A stretch of DNA of 64,000 bases from assembly GCF_029625435.1 (NCBI RefSeq), contig NZ_CP121208.1, positions 992,001 through 1,056,000 on the forward strand, read 5' to 3'. Shown piece by piece: positions 27,595 through 37,155 of the stretch. Each line of letters opens with the position of its first letter. Position 1 is the stretch's first letter. Both the position numbers and the translations under genes were made by a program. The stretch comes from Arcanobacterium canis (lineage in GTDB: Bacteria > Actinomycetota > Actinomycetes > Actinomycetales > Actinomycetaceae). The notes beneath the pieces are model-generated. The model saw nothing but the letters and a program-made list of their open reading frames with translations. It made no database searches and was not told the DNA's origin.

Positions 27595-29318
27595 AACTGT
27601 CATTATGGGCGCCGCAGGCGCACACCGTTGAATATCTGACCGAACAGAAAACCCTTCTTGCGACATCTGATGCTCATGGAATGTGGAGCATTGACCTCCC
27701 TGTTGGTATGCACTACCAGATTCGTCTTGACGGTGGAATAAAACTTCCCGATCCTCGATCGATGTGCCAGCCCGAGGGACCTCATGGGCCGAGCGTCGTT
27801 GTGGATCCTTCGCGATTCGTCTTTCACCATGATCGCGACGCTGGGGATCTCACGGGACGCGTGTGGTACGAACTCCATGTGGGGACTTTTACCCCGGAGG
27901 GAACATTTACTGCGCTCATCGACAAACTCGATGACCTTTGCGAGCTAGGGATCGACGTCATCGAGTTAATGCCCATCGCCCCGACCCCAGGTACGCGGAA
28001 TTGGGGATATGACGGTGTTTCTCTCTTCGCTGTCAATCCCATGTACGGAACCCCGCAGGATCTGGTTGCTTTGGTCGATGCGATTCACGCTCGTCACATG
28101 GCGGTGGCACTCGATGTGGTCTACAACCACCTCGGGCCAGATGGAAACTACCTTGCACAGTTTGGCCCATATTTTACCGATCATCACCACACTCCCTGGG
28201 GCGAGGCGGTAAATATGGATGCGCCTGGTTCCCAGCATGTTCGTCAATACCTCATCGATAACGCGGTGCAATGGCTCGAGGACTACCATTTCGATGCCCT
28301 CCGACTCGACGCTGTTGACTATTTGCGCGATGACTCTCCGCGCCACATTCTCGCCGAGCTTTCCGACGCTGTCAGCGAAGCATCAGCCCGTAGTGGGCGC
28401 ACATTCACGCTCGTCTACGAATCGGATGCGAACGATCCCCTCACGTTGACTCCGACGTCGGCAGGCGGACGCGGAGCAAACGCACAGTGGGCCGACGACG
28501 TCCACCACGCCTTGCATGTCTGGCTTACTGGAGAAACAAACGCCTACTACCAAGATTACGTTGACCCAGAAACATTAGAAAAGGCGCTCACTGAAGGGTT
28601 CACACGTATCGGCCAGATCTCACGTTTCCGTGGAGTTAAGTCCGGGGCTCCCCTCCCGACAGGTGTCAGTGGTCATGCCCTGATGGTGTACGACGAAAAC
28701 CATGATCAAGTGGGCAACCGGTATCTGTCTGACCGTCCATCCGAAAAACTTTCACCTGGACAAATTGCGCTCTCGCGTTCGCTCATCCTTCTAAGCCCAT
28801 TCACTCCCATGCTGTTCATGGGAGAAGAATGGGCGACAACACAACGTTTTCCCTTCTTCACAGATTTCGGCGATGAGATTGGACGGCATATCCTTGCCGG
28901 TCGAATGAACGAATTCGCCAACTGGGGTTTCACCAGTGATAACGAGACCATGATCGATCCGCAATCACGCCAAGCATTCGACGCCGCCCACATCAACTGG
29001 AACGAATCTCAGTTGCCTGCGCACAAACGAATGCGTGAATTCGTCCGTGAACTTATCGCGTTGCGAAAGTCAACGCCCGACGTCGCCAGCGGCGACCGCG
29101 GTGCAACCACGGCGCACATCGACGCGCGCGGAGGATGGATGCGCCGTGGAGACACCCTCGTGGTGTTTTCACGAGTGGACGATGACAATACTGTCAGCGC
29201 TCCTGTTGAGGAACGAGGTGTGGTGCTTTCGTGGGAACCTGTGCGGATCTCAGCACAAACAGTGACGTTCAGCGGGAGCGGGATCGCAATTTTGCAATCA
29301 AACGACGCTTCGCTTTGA
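27591..29318 (+). CDS. treZ: Malto-oligosyltrehalose trehalohydrolase
   Basis: 575 residues. N-terminal CBM48-like domain (LSLWAPQAHTVEYL), GH13 barrel with nucleophile D240 (LRLDAVDY), acid E277 (LVYESD) and D372 (ENHDQVGNR). Releases trehalose from the chain end made by TreY. The ATGA overlap with treY shows an operon. Its last 50 nt overlap the 3' end of the convergent FemAB-like gene. Confidence 0.96.
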   Translation: MKLSLWAPQAHTVEYLTEQKTLLATSDAHGMWSIDLPVGMHYQIRLDGGIKLPDPRSMCQPEGPHGPSVVVDPSRFVFHHDRDAGDLTGRVWYELHVGTFTPEGTFTALIDKLDDLCELGIDVIELMPIAPTPGTRNWGYDGVSLFAVNPMYGTPQDLVALVDAIHARHMAVALDVVYNHLGPDGNYLAQFGPYFTDHHHTPWGEAVNMDAPGSQHVRQYLIDNAVQWLEDYHFDALRLDAVDYLRDDSPRHILAELSDAVSEASARSGRTFTLVYESDANDPLTLTPTSAGGRGANAQWADDVHHALHVWLTGETNAYYQDYVDPETLEKALTEGFTRIGQISRFRGVKSGAPLPTGVSGHALMVYDENHDQVGNRYLSDRPSEKLSPGQIALSRSLILLSPFTPMLFMGEEWATTQRFPFFTDFGDEIGRHILAGRMNEFANWGFTSDNETMIDPQSRQAFDAAHINWNESQLPAHKRMREFVRELIALRKSTPDVASGDRGATTAHIDARGGWMRRGDTLVVFSRVDDDNTVSAPVEERGVVLSWEPVRISAQTVTFSGSGIAILQSNDASL

Positions 29319-30297
29319 GCCCTGCCACAAGACCACGGTAGAACAACGGGCGCAACGGATAGTCCCAAGCGCCAGGAATCTGCGTGATCTCTTCGCTGAA
29401 CTTCGTTTTAAAACCGCGTACGCCCGCAAGCTGCGGGGCGCGATCGGAATCGATCCCCATCAAATCGAACATCTCGACACCCGACTCCTTGAGGAACCGC
29501 GACATCGACCACACGAGTAAATCCGGCGCTCCGGCGCGACGGCCCTCCTCATTCGAGGCCGCATAGTAGTAGGAAGCATGTGTGCCATTGACCGTACAGA
29601 TTCCCCAGCACAGTGGGCGTCCTTCGCGCCGGACTGTGAAAAGTCGGGCATGGGTTGGTCCCAGAGCGGTGAGCATCTGTTCATAGGTCTGGCGAGGAAG
29701 AATTCCAAAATCATCACGTGAGCCGGTCTCAACCAACAGCTCATACAACTGTGGAAACACATCCAGAGCCTGCTGGGTTTCTTCCGCTGCGACCATCGTG
29801 TCGTCACGCAATGCCTTGCGTACATCACGGCGGCCTCGTTTCTTCATGGCGCCAAGACGATCATCATCACTTGGCATGAGATTGAGCACAACAGTGCGAT
29901 CATACGTCACCGACTGAAGCAAATCTGCGAGATCCTCTGCGGGCTGTGCATGGAGGCGAATAAAAGCCAAGGACCGGTCAGCCTCACGCGCGATCCGTGC
30001 AAGTCCCCGCCGGAATTGGCGTTCCATCACCGTCGTCGGCTCAGTGAACCAGATGGGCCCATGCTTGGCCCACAAATAGGTGAAACCACGCCCTTCCAAC
30101 AGTGTCAGGGAAATCACTGCTGCAACTTCACCGTCGAGCATCCACTTGAAACGACGCCACGGTTCACGTCCCTCAACTGCTTCATCAAAGCGATCCCACG
30201 CTCCTGATTGCTCCAGTGGCAACGGAACTGCAGCACTTTGTGCCAGTGAATCTAACTCGCGTGCATCGATTTGAACAAACTGCGAACGGCTCATCAC
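29269..30297 (-). CDS. FemAB-family aminoacyl/peptidyl transferase
   Basis: 342 residues with two GNAT-like halves and a short coiled segment, the FemABX/peptidoglycan bridge family (GRRDVRKALRD; TARLFTVRREGRPL-like core; YYYAASNEE; PDLLVWSMSRFLKESG; FKTKFSEE). These enzymes add amino acids to the lipid II stem peptide from aminoacyl-tRNA; which residue is added cannot be told. Starts at GTG 30297 or ATG 30294 with AAAGGGA upstream. The last ~15 residues are Arg/Lys-rich. Convergent with and overlapping treZ. Confidence 0.9.
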   Translation of the reverse strand: MMSRSQFVQIDARELDSLAQSAAVPLPLEQSGAWDRFDEAVEGREPWRRFKWMLDGEVAAVISLTLLEGRGFTYLWAKHGPIWFTEPTTVMERQFRRGLARIAREADRSLAFIRLHAQPAEDLADLLQSVTYDRTVVLNLMPSDDDRLGAMKKRGRRDVRKALRDDTMVAAEETQQALDVFPQLYELLVETGSRDDFGILPRQTYEQMLTALGPTHARLFTVRREGRPLCWGICTVNGTHASYYYAASNEEGRRAGAPDLLVWSMSRFLKESGVEMFDLMGIDSDRAPQLAGVRGFKTKFSEEITQIPGAWDYPLRPLFYRGLVAGLKAKRRLIAKLRSRSR

Positions 30298-30367
30298 ATC
30301 CCTTTCCTTAACAATCCGTGTCCTATCCTACCCGGCGCGCCACTCCACACTTGGACGCTCGCCCCTT

Positions 30368-30373
30368 TAGAGT
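30368..30373 (+). promoter_or_regulatory. -10 element TAGAGT, leaderless DUF3000 gene
   Basis: TAGAGT ends 6 nt before the ATG at 30380; there is no ribosome site between them. Confidence 0.5.
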
Positions 30374-30379
30374 TTTTAT

Positions 30380-30955
30380 ATGCAAACGCCCCAGGAATTT
30401 CTCACTGCCCTTGATTCACTTCGTGGTCAGAAATTCCGTCCTGAGTTACATGTGGTCCAGATTCCGCCGCCGACCCAGATTGCGCCATGGACTGTGGCAC
30501 TTCAGGCGGAAGTCAACGATAGTCTCGACCTCAACCCTGCTCATCATCTCGGGGAGGCGAAGTTTATTGTGCTCCATGATCCCGATGGTCAACCTGCCTG
30601 GAATGGTGATTTTCGCATCGTGCTCCATGCAAAAGCACCGATGGACTCCGAGCTTGCTGCAGACCCTCTCCTGGGCGAAGTAGCCTGGACATGGTTGGCT
30701 GAATCTTTAGATCAGCGCGGTGCGTCCTATCATAGCTTCTCAGGCACCGTCACGCGGGTTTTCAACGAAACATTCGGTGGTCTGGTCTTGGGGGCCTCAC
30801 AGGTGGAACTCGAAGTTCGCGCATCGTGGACACCGCACACCGAATTTTTGACCGAGCATTTCCTCGGATGGGCCGATTTTGCAGCAAAACTTGCGGGGCT
30901 TGGCCCGTGGACAGACAACGTCGCAAGTCTGCGACGAAAGGTGGCAATGATTTGA
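30380..30955 (+). CDS. DUF3000 family protein
   Basis: 191 residues, soluble, mixed alpha/beta, no membrane segment. It matches the actinobacterial DUF3000 family, which sits next to an RNase D-like gene in M. tuberculosis (Rv2680-Rv2681) and many relatives; function is unknown. The stop overlaps the TTG of the next gene (TTTGA), so the pair is translationally coupled and probably acts together. Initiation looks leaderless. Confidence 0.9.
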   Translation: MQTPQEFLTALDSLRGQKFRPELHVVQIPPPTQIAPWTVALQAEVNDSLDLNPAHHLGEAKFIVLHDPDGQPAWNGDFRIVLHAKAPMDSELAADPLLGEVAWTWLAESLDQRGASYHSFSGTVTRVFNETFGGLVLGASQVELEVRASWTPHTEFLTEHFLGWADFAAKLAGLGPWTDNVASLRRKVAMI

Positions 30956-32160
30956 GCGAGGAAATTGACGCTCGTCCCCTCAACGAACCATTTGATGGTA
31001 TCCCTGAGGTCACAACTGATATCGACGCCATCGCAGCAGTTCTCTCCGCCTCCCCTGGTGGCGTATTCGCACTCGATACCGAGCGAGCGATGGGGATCAG
31101 GTATTCTGACCGCGCTTACTTAATCCAGGTAAAAAGTGAAAATTCGCCAATCTATTTGATCGATCCGGTAGGGATTGAAGATCGCCTGACTCTGCTCGCT
31201 GACGCACTTGCTGGTGAATGGATTTTGCATTCAGCAGATCAAGATCTGCCCTCCTTACGTCAGCTTGGACTTGAGCCAACAAAAGTGTTCGACACTGAGA
31301 TGGCTGCTCTCCTTTTAGGATATGATCACACATCGCTTCAACATCTCATCGCCGACCGACTCGGCTGGTTCCTTGCGAAAGAACACTCCAATGCCGATTG
31401 GTCAGCACGTCCTCTTGCTCCCGAACTTCGCTCGTATGCTGCACTCGATGTCCAGCTCCTTCATGAACTACGCGACTCAATGATTCAGCTTCTGACGGAT
31501 GCTGGCCGATTAGAGTGGTTCGAACAAGAGTGCGAAGAAATTCGTCTACGCCCACCAAAACCACCCAAAGCACAACCCTGGCGGCGCGCTGCGCGTCAAG
31601 CAGGCATCAAAGATCAGCGCGCACTTGCAATGATTTCGTGCCTGTGGCAAGCACGCGATACCATCGCTCAAAAGCGCGATGTGAGCCCTTCCAAGGTGTA
31701 CCCGACGAAGCTTATTGGTGAACTCGCAGGTCACAAACCTCGTTCTCGATCTGATCTTCAGCGTTCAAGCCTGATGCGGAGCCGTGAACGCCAAAAACTT
31801 GTGGATGCGTTCTGGGACGCGATCGACAAGGCATGGCGCATGACTGAATCTGAGCTGCCAGCGCGAAAGTTCCGCGATCCCAACCGCGATCCCTTCCCAC
31901 CAACAAATCGATGGGACAATCTCAATCCTGAGGCTGGGCGGCGCTGGCACAGCATCCGTGACAAGATCTTCGCGGCCGCTGACGAACTCTCAATTCGCCA
32001 AGACGTTCTTCTCAAACCACTCATTCAGAAAACTATTGCGTGGAATGGATGGAATTCTCCAGCGGATCTCACACGCGCACTGGCCAGTGCCGGCGCGCGG
32101 CCCTGGCAGATCGACATTGTCACGCCCGTCCTATCCACGATTCGCTCAGTCAGCGAGTAA
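30952..32160 (+). CDS. RNase D-like 3'-5' exonuclease with HRDC domain
   Basis: 402 residues from a TTG start (AAAGG upstream, overlapping the DUF3000 stop). DEDDy exonuclease residues are visible: FALDTE (D, E), HSADQDLP (D) and SYAALDVQLL (Y and D). An HRDC nucleic-acid-binding domain follows at about 215-300, then a second helical HRDC-like region. Likely trims the 3' ends of tRNA or other structured RNA. Ends 11 nt inside the convergent dxs gene. Confidence 0.92.
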   Translation: MSEEIDARPLNEPFDGIPEVTTDIDAIAAVLSASPGGVFALDTERAMGIRYSDRAYLIQVKSENSPIYLIDPVGIEDRLTLLADALAGEWILHSADQDLPSLRQLGLEPTKVFDTEMAALLLGYDHTSLQHLIADRLGWFLAKEHSNADWSARPLAPELRSYAALDVQLLHELRDSMIQLLTDAGRLEWFEQECEEIRLRPPKPPKAQPWRRAARQAGIKDQRALAMISCLWQARDTIAQKRDVSPSKVYPTKLIGELAGHKPRSRSDLQRSSLMRSRERQKLVDAFWDAIDKAWRMTESELPARKFRDPNRDPFPPTNRWDNLNPEAGRRWHSIRDKIFAAADELSIRQDVLLKPLIQKTIAWNGWNSPADLTRALASAGARPWQIDIVTPVLSTIRSVSE

Positions 32161-34018
32161 TCCGACCGGCAGCAGCAACCACCGCCGCAATGTCCATCCC
32201 CTGCTCATGAAGGATGTCTTGACGACTTGCATGAGCGAGGAATGCTTTTCCAATGCCAAGATTCTCAAGAGGAACATCGGATCCGCTCTGACGAACGGAA
32301 CGTGCAATCTGCATCCCCACACCGACGTCGGCGAGTCCATCTTCGAGAATGACTGCGCCGCGTGAAGATGCTACAAGTTGTGTCAGCTCTGGAGAAACAG
32401 GAAGGACCCAGGTCGGATCGACAACCATCACTGGAACGTCGAGAACACGCGCCGCTTCGACCATTGTGTGAGCCAAGGCGCCGATACCAACGAGAACCAA
32501 CGGATGAGGATCGTCGCTGTCAATCAGAACATCCACATCCCCTATTGATCGCACTGCAGGCAGAGGCTGTGGCATTGGGCCCTTCGGGTAACGTAGCAAG
32601 GTCGGTCCATCGACGCCGACAGCGGTGCGCAGCTGTGTACGTAACGTTGCTTCGTCACGCGGTACAGCCACTTTGAGACCAGGGATAATCGATGCAAGAG
32701 CGAGATCCCACATGCCGTTATGCGAAGCGCCATCGTTACCTGTGACGCCTGAGCGATCCAGCGAAATGGTCACTGGTTCGCGGTGAAGTGCAATATCCAT
32801 CAGAAGCTGGTCAAAGCCACGGTTCATGAACGTCGAATACAAGGCAAGTACTGGATGGAATCCCGCGTGTGCCAAGCCAGCAGACATCGTCATCGCGTGG
32901 GCTTCGGCGATCCCAACATCGAAAACGCGCTCGGGGAATGCGTCGTTGAACGGTTTGAGACCAACCGGATTGAGCATCGCTGCAGTCACGCCGACAACCA
33001 TTTCGTTTTCCTGCGCGATCGACAGAATCTCGTCAGCAAAAACGCTCGTCCACCCGAAGCGTGAAGGTGCGATCGGAAGACCCGTCTCTGGGTGAATTTT
33101 CCCAATTGCGTGAAAACGGTCATCCTCGTTTGTTTCAGCTGGCTTGTACCCGCGTCCTTTGTCGGTAATGGCGTGGACAACCACCGGTCCGCCAAACTCG
33201 CGTGCCATGGTGAAAGCTTCTTCAAGATCGGTGATGTTGTGTCCATCCACCGGACCGATGTATTTCACACCCAGGGTGTCAAAAATTCCGGCGTCCACGA
33301 GCATTTCTTTCATGCCACGCTTAAATCCTCGAAGCGCACCGTAGGTGAGCTGCCCTGGCAAACCACCCGCCTGGAGAGTTCGTTTTCCCCACTCAAGGAA
33401 GTGTTCGTAGTTTTTGGATACACGAACCGAATCGAGTTTACGCGCCGGGTCAAGCGAACGAATAATTCCGCCCACCGTCGGTGAATAGGAACGTCCATTA
33501 TCGTTCAATACGATGACGATTGGCCGATTCGGGTCTTCAGCGACGTTGTTCAACGCTTCCCACGCCATTCCACCTGTCATTGCGCCATCACCAATCACTG
33601 CCACCGCACGATTGTTTTGATGGGAAAGCTGGAAACCGCGTGCCACGCCATCTGCCCAGGAAATCGCTGTGGATGCGTGAGAATTTTCCACAACATCGTG
33701 TTCAGATTCAGCGCGTGAAGGATAACCCGATAGCCCACCTTTTTGGCGGAGCTTGTCAAAATCGTGGCGTCCTGTAAGGAGTTTGTGTACGTAGCTCTGG
33801 TGTCCAGTATCGAAAATGAGCTTGTCGTTCGGCGAATCAAACACTCGGTGAAGCGCAATAGTCAGCTCCACCACGCCAAGATTCGGCCCGAGGTGGCCAC
33901 CAGTTGCCGAGACATGGTGAACAAGGAAGTGCCGGATTTCTTCACTGAGGGTCACCAATTCATCTTCACTGAGGGTTCTCAGATCCGCCGGGCTGGTGAT
34001 CGTTTCAAGAATCGTCAT
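32150..34018 (-). CDS. dxs: 1-deoxy-D-xylulose-5-phosphate synthase
   Basis: 622 residues. Thiamine diphosphate motif GDGAMTGG at 143-150 with the downstream Asn (NDN), conserved His in HLGPNLGV and FDTGHQSYVHK, and the transketolase pyrimidine and C-terminal domains. First enzyme of the MEP isoprenoid pathway, condensing pyruvate and glyceraldehyde 3-phosphate. Clear GGAGGAG ribosome site. Uses TPP, which links it to the riboswitch-controlled thiamine importer in this window, though nothing shows shared control. Confidence 0.97.
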   Translation of the reverse strand: MTILETITSPADLRTLSEDELVTLSEEIRHFLVHHVSATGGHLGPNLGVVELTIALHRVFDSPNDKLIFDTGHQSYVHKLLTGRHDFDKLRQKGGLSGYPSRAESEHDVVENSHASTAISWADGVARGFQLSHQNNRAVAVIGDGAMTGGMAWEALNNVAEDPNRPIVIVLNDNGRSYSPTVGGIIRSLDPARKLDSVRVSKNYEHFLEWGKRTLQAGGLPGQLTYGALRGFKRGMKEMLVDAGIFDTLGVKYIGPVDGHNITDLEEAFTMAREFGGPVVVHAITDKGRGYKPAETNEDDRFHAIGKIHPETGLPIAPSRFGWTSVFADEILSIAQENEMVVGVTAAMLNPVGLKPFNDAFPERVFDVGIAEAHAMTMSAGLAHAGFHPVLALYSTFMNRGFDQLLMDIALHREPVTISLDRSGVTGNDGASHNGMWDLALASIIPGLKVAVPRDEATLRTQLRTAVGVDGPTLLRYPKGPMPQPLPAVRSIGDVDVLIDSDDPHPLVLVGIGALAHTMVEAARVLDVPVMVVDPTWVLPVSPELTQLVASSRGAVILEDGLADVGVGMQIARSVRQSGSDVPLENLGIGKAFLAHASRQDILHEQGMDIAAVVAAAGRITR

Positions 34019-34084
34019 GCACTCCTCCTCGCTTCCGTTCAGGGTAACCGTGCCAAAGGGCCTACTTGGTGAATCTTACGCGGC

Positions 34085-35299
34085 TCACCGTGGCGATGCT
34101 TCCCCAAAGACACTGACAATTTCGACATGATGCGTCTGCGGAAAAATGTCCAGTGCTCGTGATGAGAGCAGTTCCCATCCATGTCCAAGCAGGGTGGCCG
34201 CATCGCGCGCCATTGCCGCAGGATCGCATGAAACCATCACAATCCGCCGCGCCCCGCAGGCCGCGAGCGCCTTTGCCTGTTGCGTCCCCAACCCGGATCG
34301 CGGTGGGTCAGCGATGACAACGTCAGCGTGCTCTGTGAGTTCACTGACGTGGCGCACATCGATTCGTCCTGTGTGGAACGTCGTATTGGAAAACTTGGCG
34401 AGATTGGCGCGCGCATCCACCACTGCTGTCGGCGATCCTTCCATGGTCACGAGTGTCCCTGTGTGGCCGATAGCCGCTGCGAGTGGCAACGAGAACAGAC
34501 CAGCGCCTGAGAAGAGTTCGACGACGTGGTCGCCTTCGTGTACATCGGCACCTGCCAAGACCAGACGCAACAGCGCACTCGGAGCCTGCGCATGGACCTG
34601 CCAGAACCCTGAGGGTGTGAGTTCGTAGTCGAAAATCTTTGATTCGGTTGTCGCTCGTTCGATGAGCTTCGCTCGGCTCCGGTGATGAGGAGCTGTCCAT
34701 ACGTCTTTCCCTGTGACGACAACGTTCGGTCCTGACGCTGGCGCCACCACGTGCATTCGAGTACCGGCGGCGATCACATCATCCCATGCAGATCCATAGA
34801 GGTCGAGATCCTCCAGTTCGGTGACCGCCAGGGGTTGTTCAGTTAAGCGGATGAGGTTATGGGATTGCTCTTTGTACATTCCCACCCCCTGAGGGAGTTT
34901 GACGAGGTCGAAACGTGTGCGTCTGTGCCAGCCGTCAGTTGAATCGATAGGTTCGACAGTCAGACCGCTCAGAGCTTCGCCTAGTTGTGGAGAGCCGATG
35001 CGATGGGCTAGGGCCCGAATGACGTTGCCTTTGAGCTTACGTTGGTAGGCCAGATCAGCATGTTGAAAGTCCGCTGCCCCAACCGCGCCTGCAGCCCCAT
35101 CGGGCCAGCGTTCTTCGACGCGATGCTCAGACGCTTCAAGGACACGGGTGACACGAGCAAAGGATAACTTCGATCGTTTCTTCGTGATCTCAACGTCACA
35201 CACCTCGCCAGGCAACGCCCCACGAACAAAGACGACTTCGTTGCTGACACGCCCGACGAAAACACCGCCATGAGCGACATCGGTGATCTCAATCTTCAC
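34085..35299 (-). CDS. RNA (uracil-5-)-methyltransferase family protein (TrmA/RlmD-like)
   Basis: 404 residues: N-terminal TRAM domain (1-60), then a Rossmann SAM-binding domain with VVELFSGAGLFSLPLA, ADPPRSGLG, and the catalytic Cys358 in VSCDPAAMARD. It should methylate C5 of a uridine in rRNA or tRNA. The cysteines that bind the 4Fe-4S cluster in RlmD are absent; the matching segment reads DGAAGAVGAADFQHADL. GTG start with GAGGAG, overlapping the permease stop (GTGA). Confidence 0.92.
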   Translation of the reverse strand: MKIEITDVAHGGVFVGRVSNEVVFVRGALPGEVCDVEITKKRSKLSFARVTRVLEASEHRVEERWPDGAAGAVGAADFQHADLAYQRKLKGNVIRALAHRIGSPQLGEALSGLTVEPIDSTDGWHRRTRFDLVKLPQGVGMYKEQSHNLIRLTEQPLAVTELEDLDLYGSAWDDVIAAGTRMHVVAPASGPNVVVTGKDVWTAPHHRSRAKLIERATTESKIFDYELTPSGFWQVHAQAPSALLRLVLAGADVHEGDHVVELFSGAGLFSLPLAAAIGHTGTLVTMEGSPTAVVDARANLAKFSNTTFHTGRIDVRHVSELTEHADVVIADPPRSGLGTQQAKALAACGARRIVMVSCDPAAMARDAATLLGHGWELLSSRALDIFPQTHHVEIVSVFGEASPR

Positions 35300-37110
35300 T
35301 TGCTCTCCTCGTTTTCGCTCTCGGAATCATTCATATGGAAAGGAACTTCCATGATCGCCACTCCCGGTTCCATTCGTAGCTCGGAAATGATCCCTGGGGT
35401 TGTATGTGCCACCATGAATCGTTGCCATGCGCCCGTACCGATTACCACTGGGCTGACTACCACGATGAGGTCTTGAGGGTGGAGCTGACGCACAGAACGA
35501 ATGTACTCAATCACCGGTCCGCGCGCTGCTCCTCGGGGCGTTCCCAGTACAGTCAGAGGAATCGCAATCTGTCCGCGTTTCCAGTCCTCGCGGATCGATC
35601 GAGTCTGGTTGGGGTCGATATCAACGGCAAGTGCTTCAATCGATGCTGACCGCAATGCACGAGCTTTATCCAGGGCTTCGAGTGTGGGGTCGTCAACGCG
35701 CGATACAAGAACGTAGGCGCGCACCCGTGCCGGGATGATACGCCCTGCTCCCAATGTGTCAGCCGAAAGTTCATCTGCGATGCGCAATTGCCCTCGACGT
35801 AGGGCAACGAGAAATGCACCAGGCACAAGTAACATCGCAATATCGAGTGCCATCCACAGTGGCTCCATATATGTCACAGCACCTAGGACCACCGTCGCGA
35901 GCACTCCGTAAAGTCGGAACAGCCAGCTCTCCAGGTGGGCTCGACGTCGTACATCAGAGATCGTCGAGGTACGTAACTGAGTTTTGGCGCGACTGACAAG
36001 AGCGGCACAGCCAAGGACTCCCATGACGAACGTTGCGACGACGAAAGTGATGGGCACCACGCGCGCAGACGACAAGACGTGTACGCTAACCGCACAGATC
36101 ACAGCAATGACGACGAGGATAATATTTCGAGATCCGACGGCATCGCGTGCCGCAAGTCGCTTGGGAACCAGGCCGTCAACCGCGAGCTCACGGATCAGTC
36201 GAGGTAGCTGACGAAGAGACATAAATGTCACTGACAAGCCTGCTGCACCGATCGTTGCTGCCATGATGTATTGCGCGATAACCCCCGTGAACGCTGTCGC
36301 CATTGACAAGATTGGAAGAGCTAAACGTTCCCCGGGAAGTTGAAGAATGACAGTTAAGTACAAGGTCGCGAGGATAATAAGAAGAGACGGCAGGAAGGCT
36401 ATCGTTAAATACCGGACATCGACGCGCCGTTCCTGAGCGGGAACCATGATTCTCTCAGCGAGTAAAATAACGACTCCCGTCGGGAATAAGGAAGCCAAGA
36501 CAACCGCCGAGAAACCACCTTGAGATGTGGCGGCAGCAGTTGAAAGAACGTCGAGGCGGGCAGTTGCCACTTCACGCCACGCAATTCCCCCCATTGTCTC
36601 CATCAGCAGGCCGATGAGAAGTACCATCACGGACATTGCAAGAGCGCCCGCCATAAACAGGACAGTCCATCGCAGATTCCCCACCCAGTGGCGCAATAGC
36701 ACAATCACCGCCATAATCGCGATGATTCCTGAGGCAATCCACGCAGCGAAGGCACTGATATCCACGAATGGGATGAGCGCGGCCGTGGTGAGTTCCGTGC
36801 CAAGGATGCAAAGCGCTGCATATGCCACGATCCGCGCTGAGGCCACAATAATCGCGGTTTGAGGCGAAAGATAGGAGCGGGCAAGCTGGTGAAGAGAACG
36901 CCGGGGAGCAGCACGACGCACCTGCACTAGTCCAAAAACGACGGCGAAAAATGCCGCAATACCGACGAGGGCAGCAAGGAAAATCCGCCAATCAGCATGA
37001 AATTTGGGCATCGAGCGTAACATCGTTTGCGGCACGATGAGGGCGCTGAGACCGATCAACACAAGTGACGAGGCTCGCGACACTGACAATTCTGTTCTAT
37101 TCTTGGACAT
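35296..37110 (-). CDS. APC-family permease, probable KimA/KUP-like potassium transporter
   Basis: 604 residues with about twelve helices (residues 12-430) and a soluble C-terminal domain of ~150 residues resembling a universal-stress fold. Size and layout match KimA of Bacillus (607 residues), a K+ importer within the APC superfamily. It is divergent from two TrkA/RCK genes 46 nt away, which supports ion transport. The frame extends to 37335 through trkA; the start is ATG 37110 or 37122, neither with a ribosome site. Potassium is an inference; amino acids remain possible. Confidence 0.82.
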   Translation of the reverse strand: MSKNRTELSVSRASSLVLIGLSALIVPQTMLRSMPKFHADWRIFLAALVGIAAFFAVVFGLVQVRRAAPRRSLHQLARSYLSPQTAIIVASARIVAYAALCILGTELTTAALIPFVDISAFAAWIASGIIAIMAVIVLLRHWVGNLRWTVLFMAGALAMSVMVLLIGLLMETMGGIAWREVATARLDVLSTAAATSQGGFSAVVLASLFPTGVVILLAERIMVPAQERRVDVRYLTIAFLPSLLIILATLYLTVILQLPGERLALPILSMATAFTGVIAQYIMAATIGAAGLSVTFMSLRQLPRLIRELAVDGLVPKRLAARDAVGSRNIILVVIAVICAVSVHVLSSARVVPITFVVATFVMGVLGCAALVSRAKTQLRTSTISDVRRRAHLESWLFRLYGVLATVVLGAVTYMEPLWMALDIAMLLVPGAFLVALRRGQLRIADELSADTLGAGRIIPARVRAYVLVSRVDDPTLEALDKARALRSASIEALAVDIDPNQTRSIREDWKRGQIAIPLTVLGTPRGAARGPVIEYIRSVRQLHPQDLIVVVSPVVIGTGAWQRFMVAHTTPGIISELRMEPGVAIMEVPFHMNDSESENEESK

Positions 37111-37155
37111 CAGGAAACACATTACGCCAGGATTCGTGCAAAGGAGCTCTCCGGA

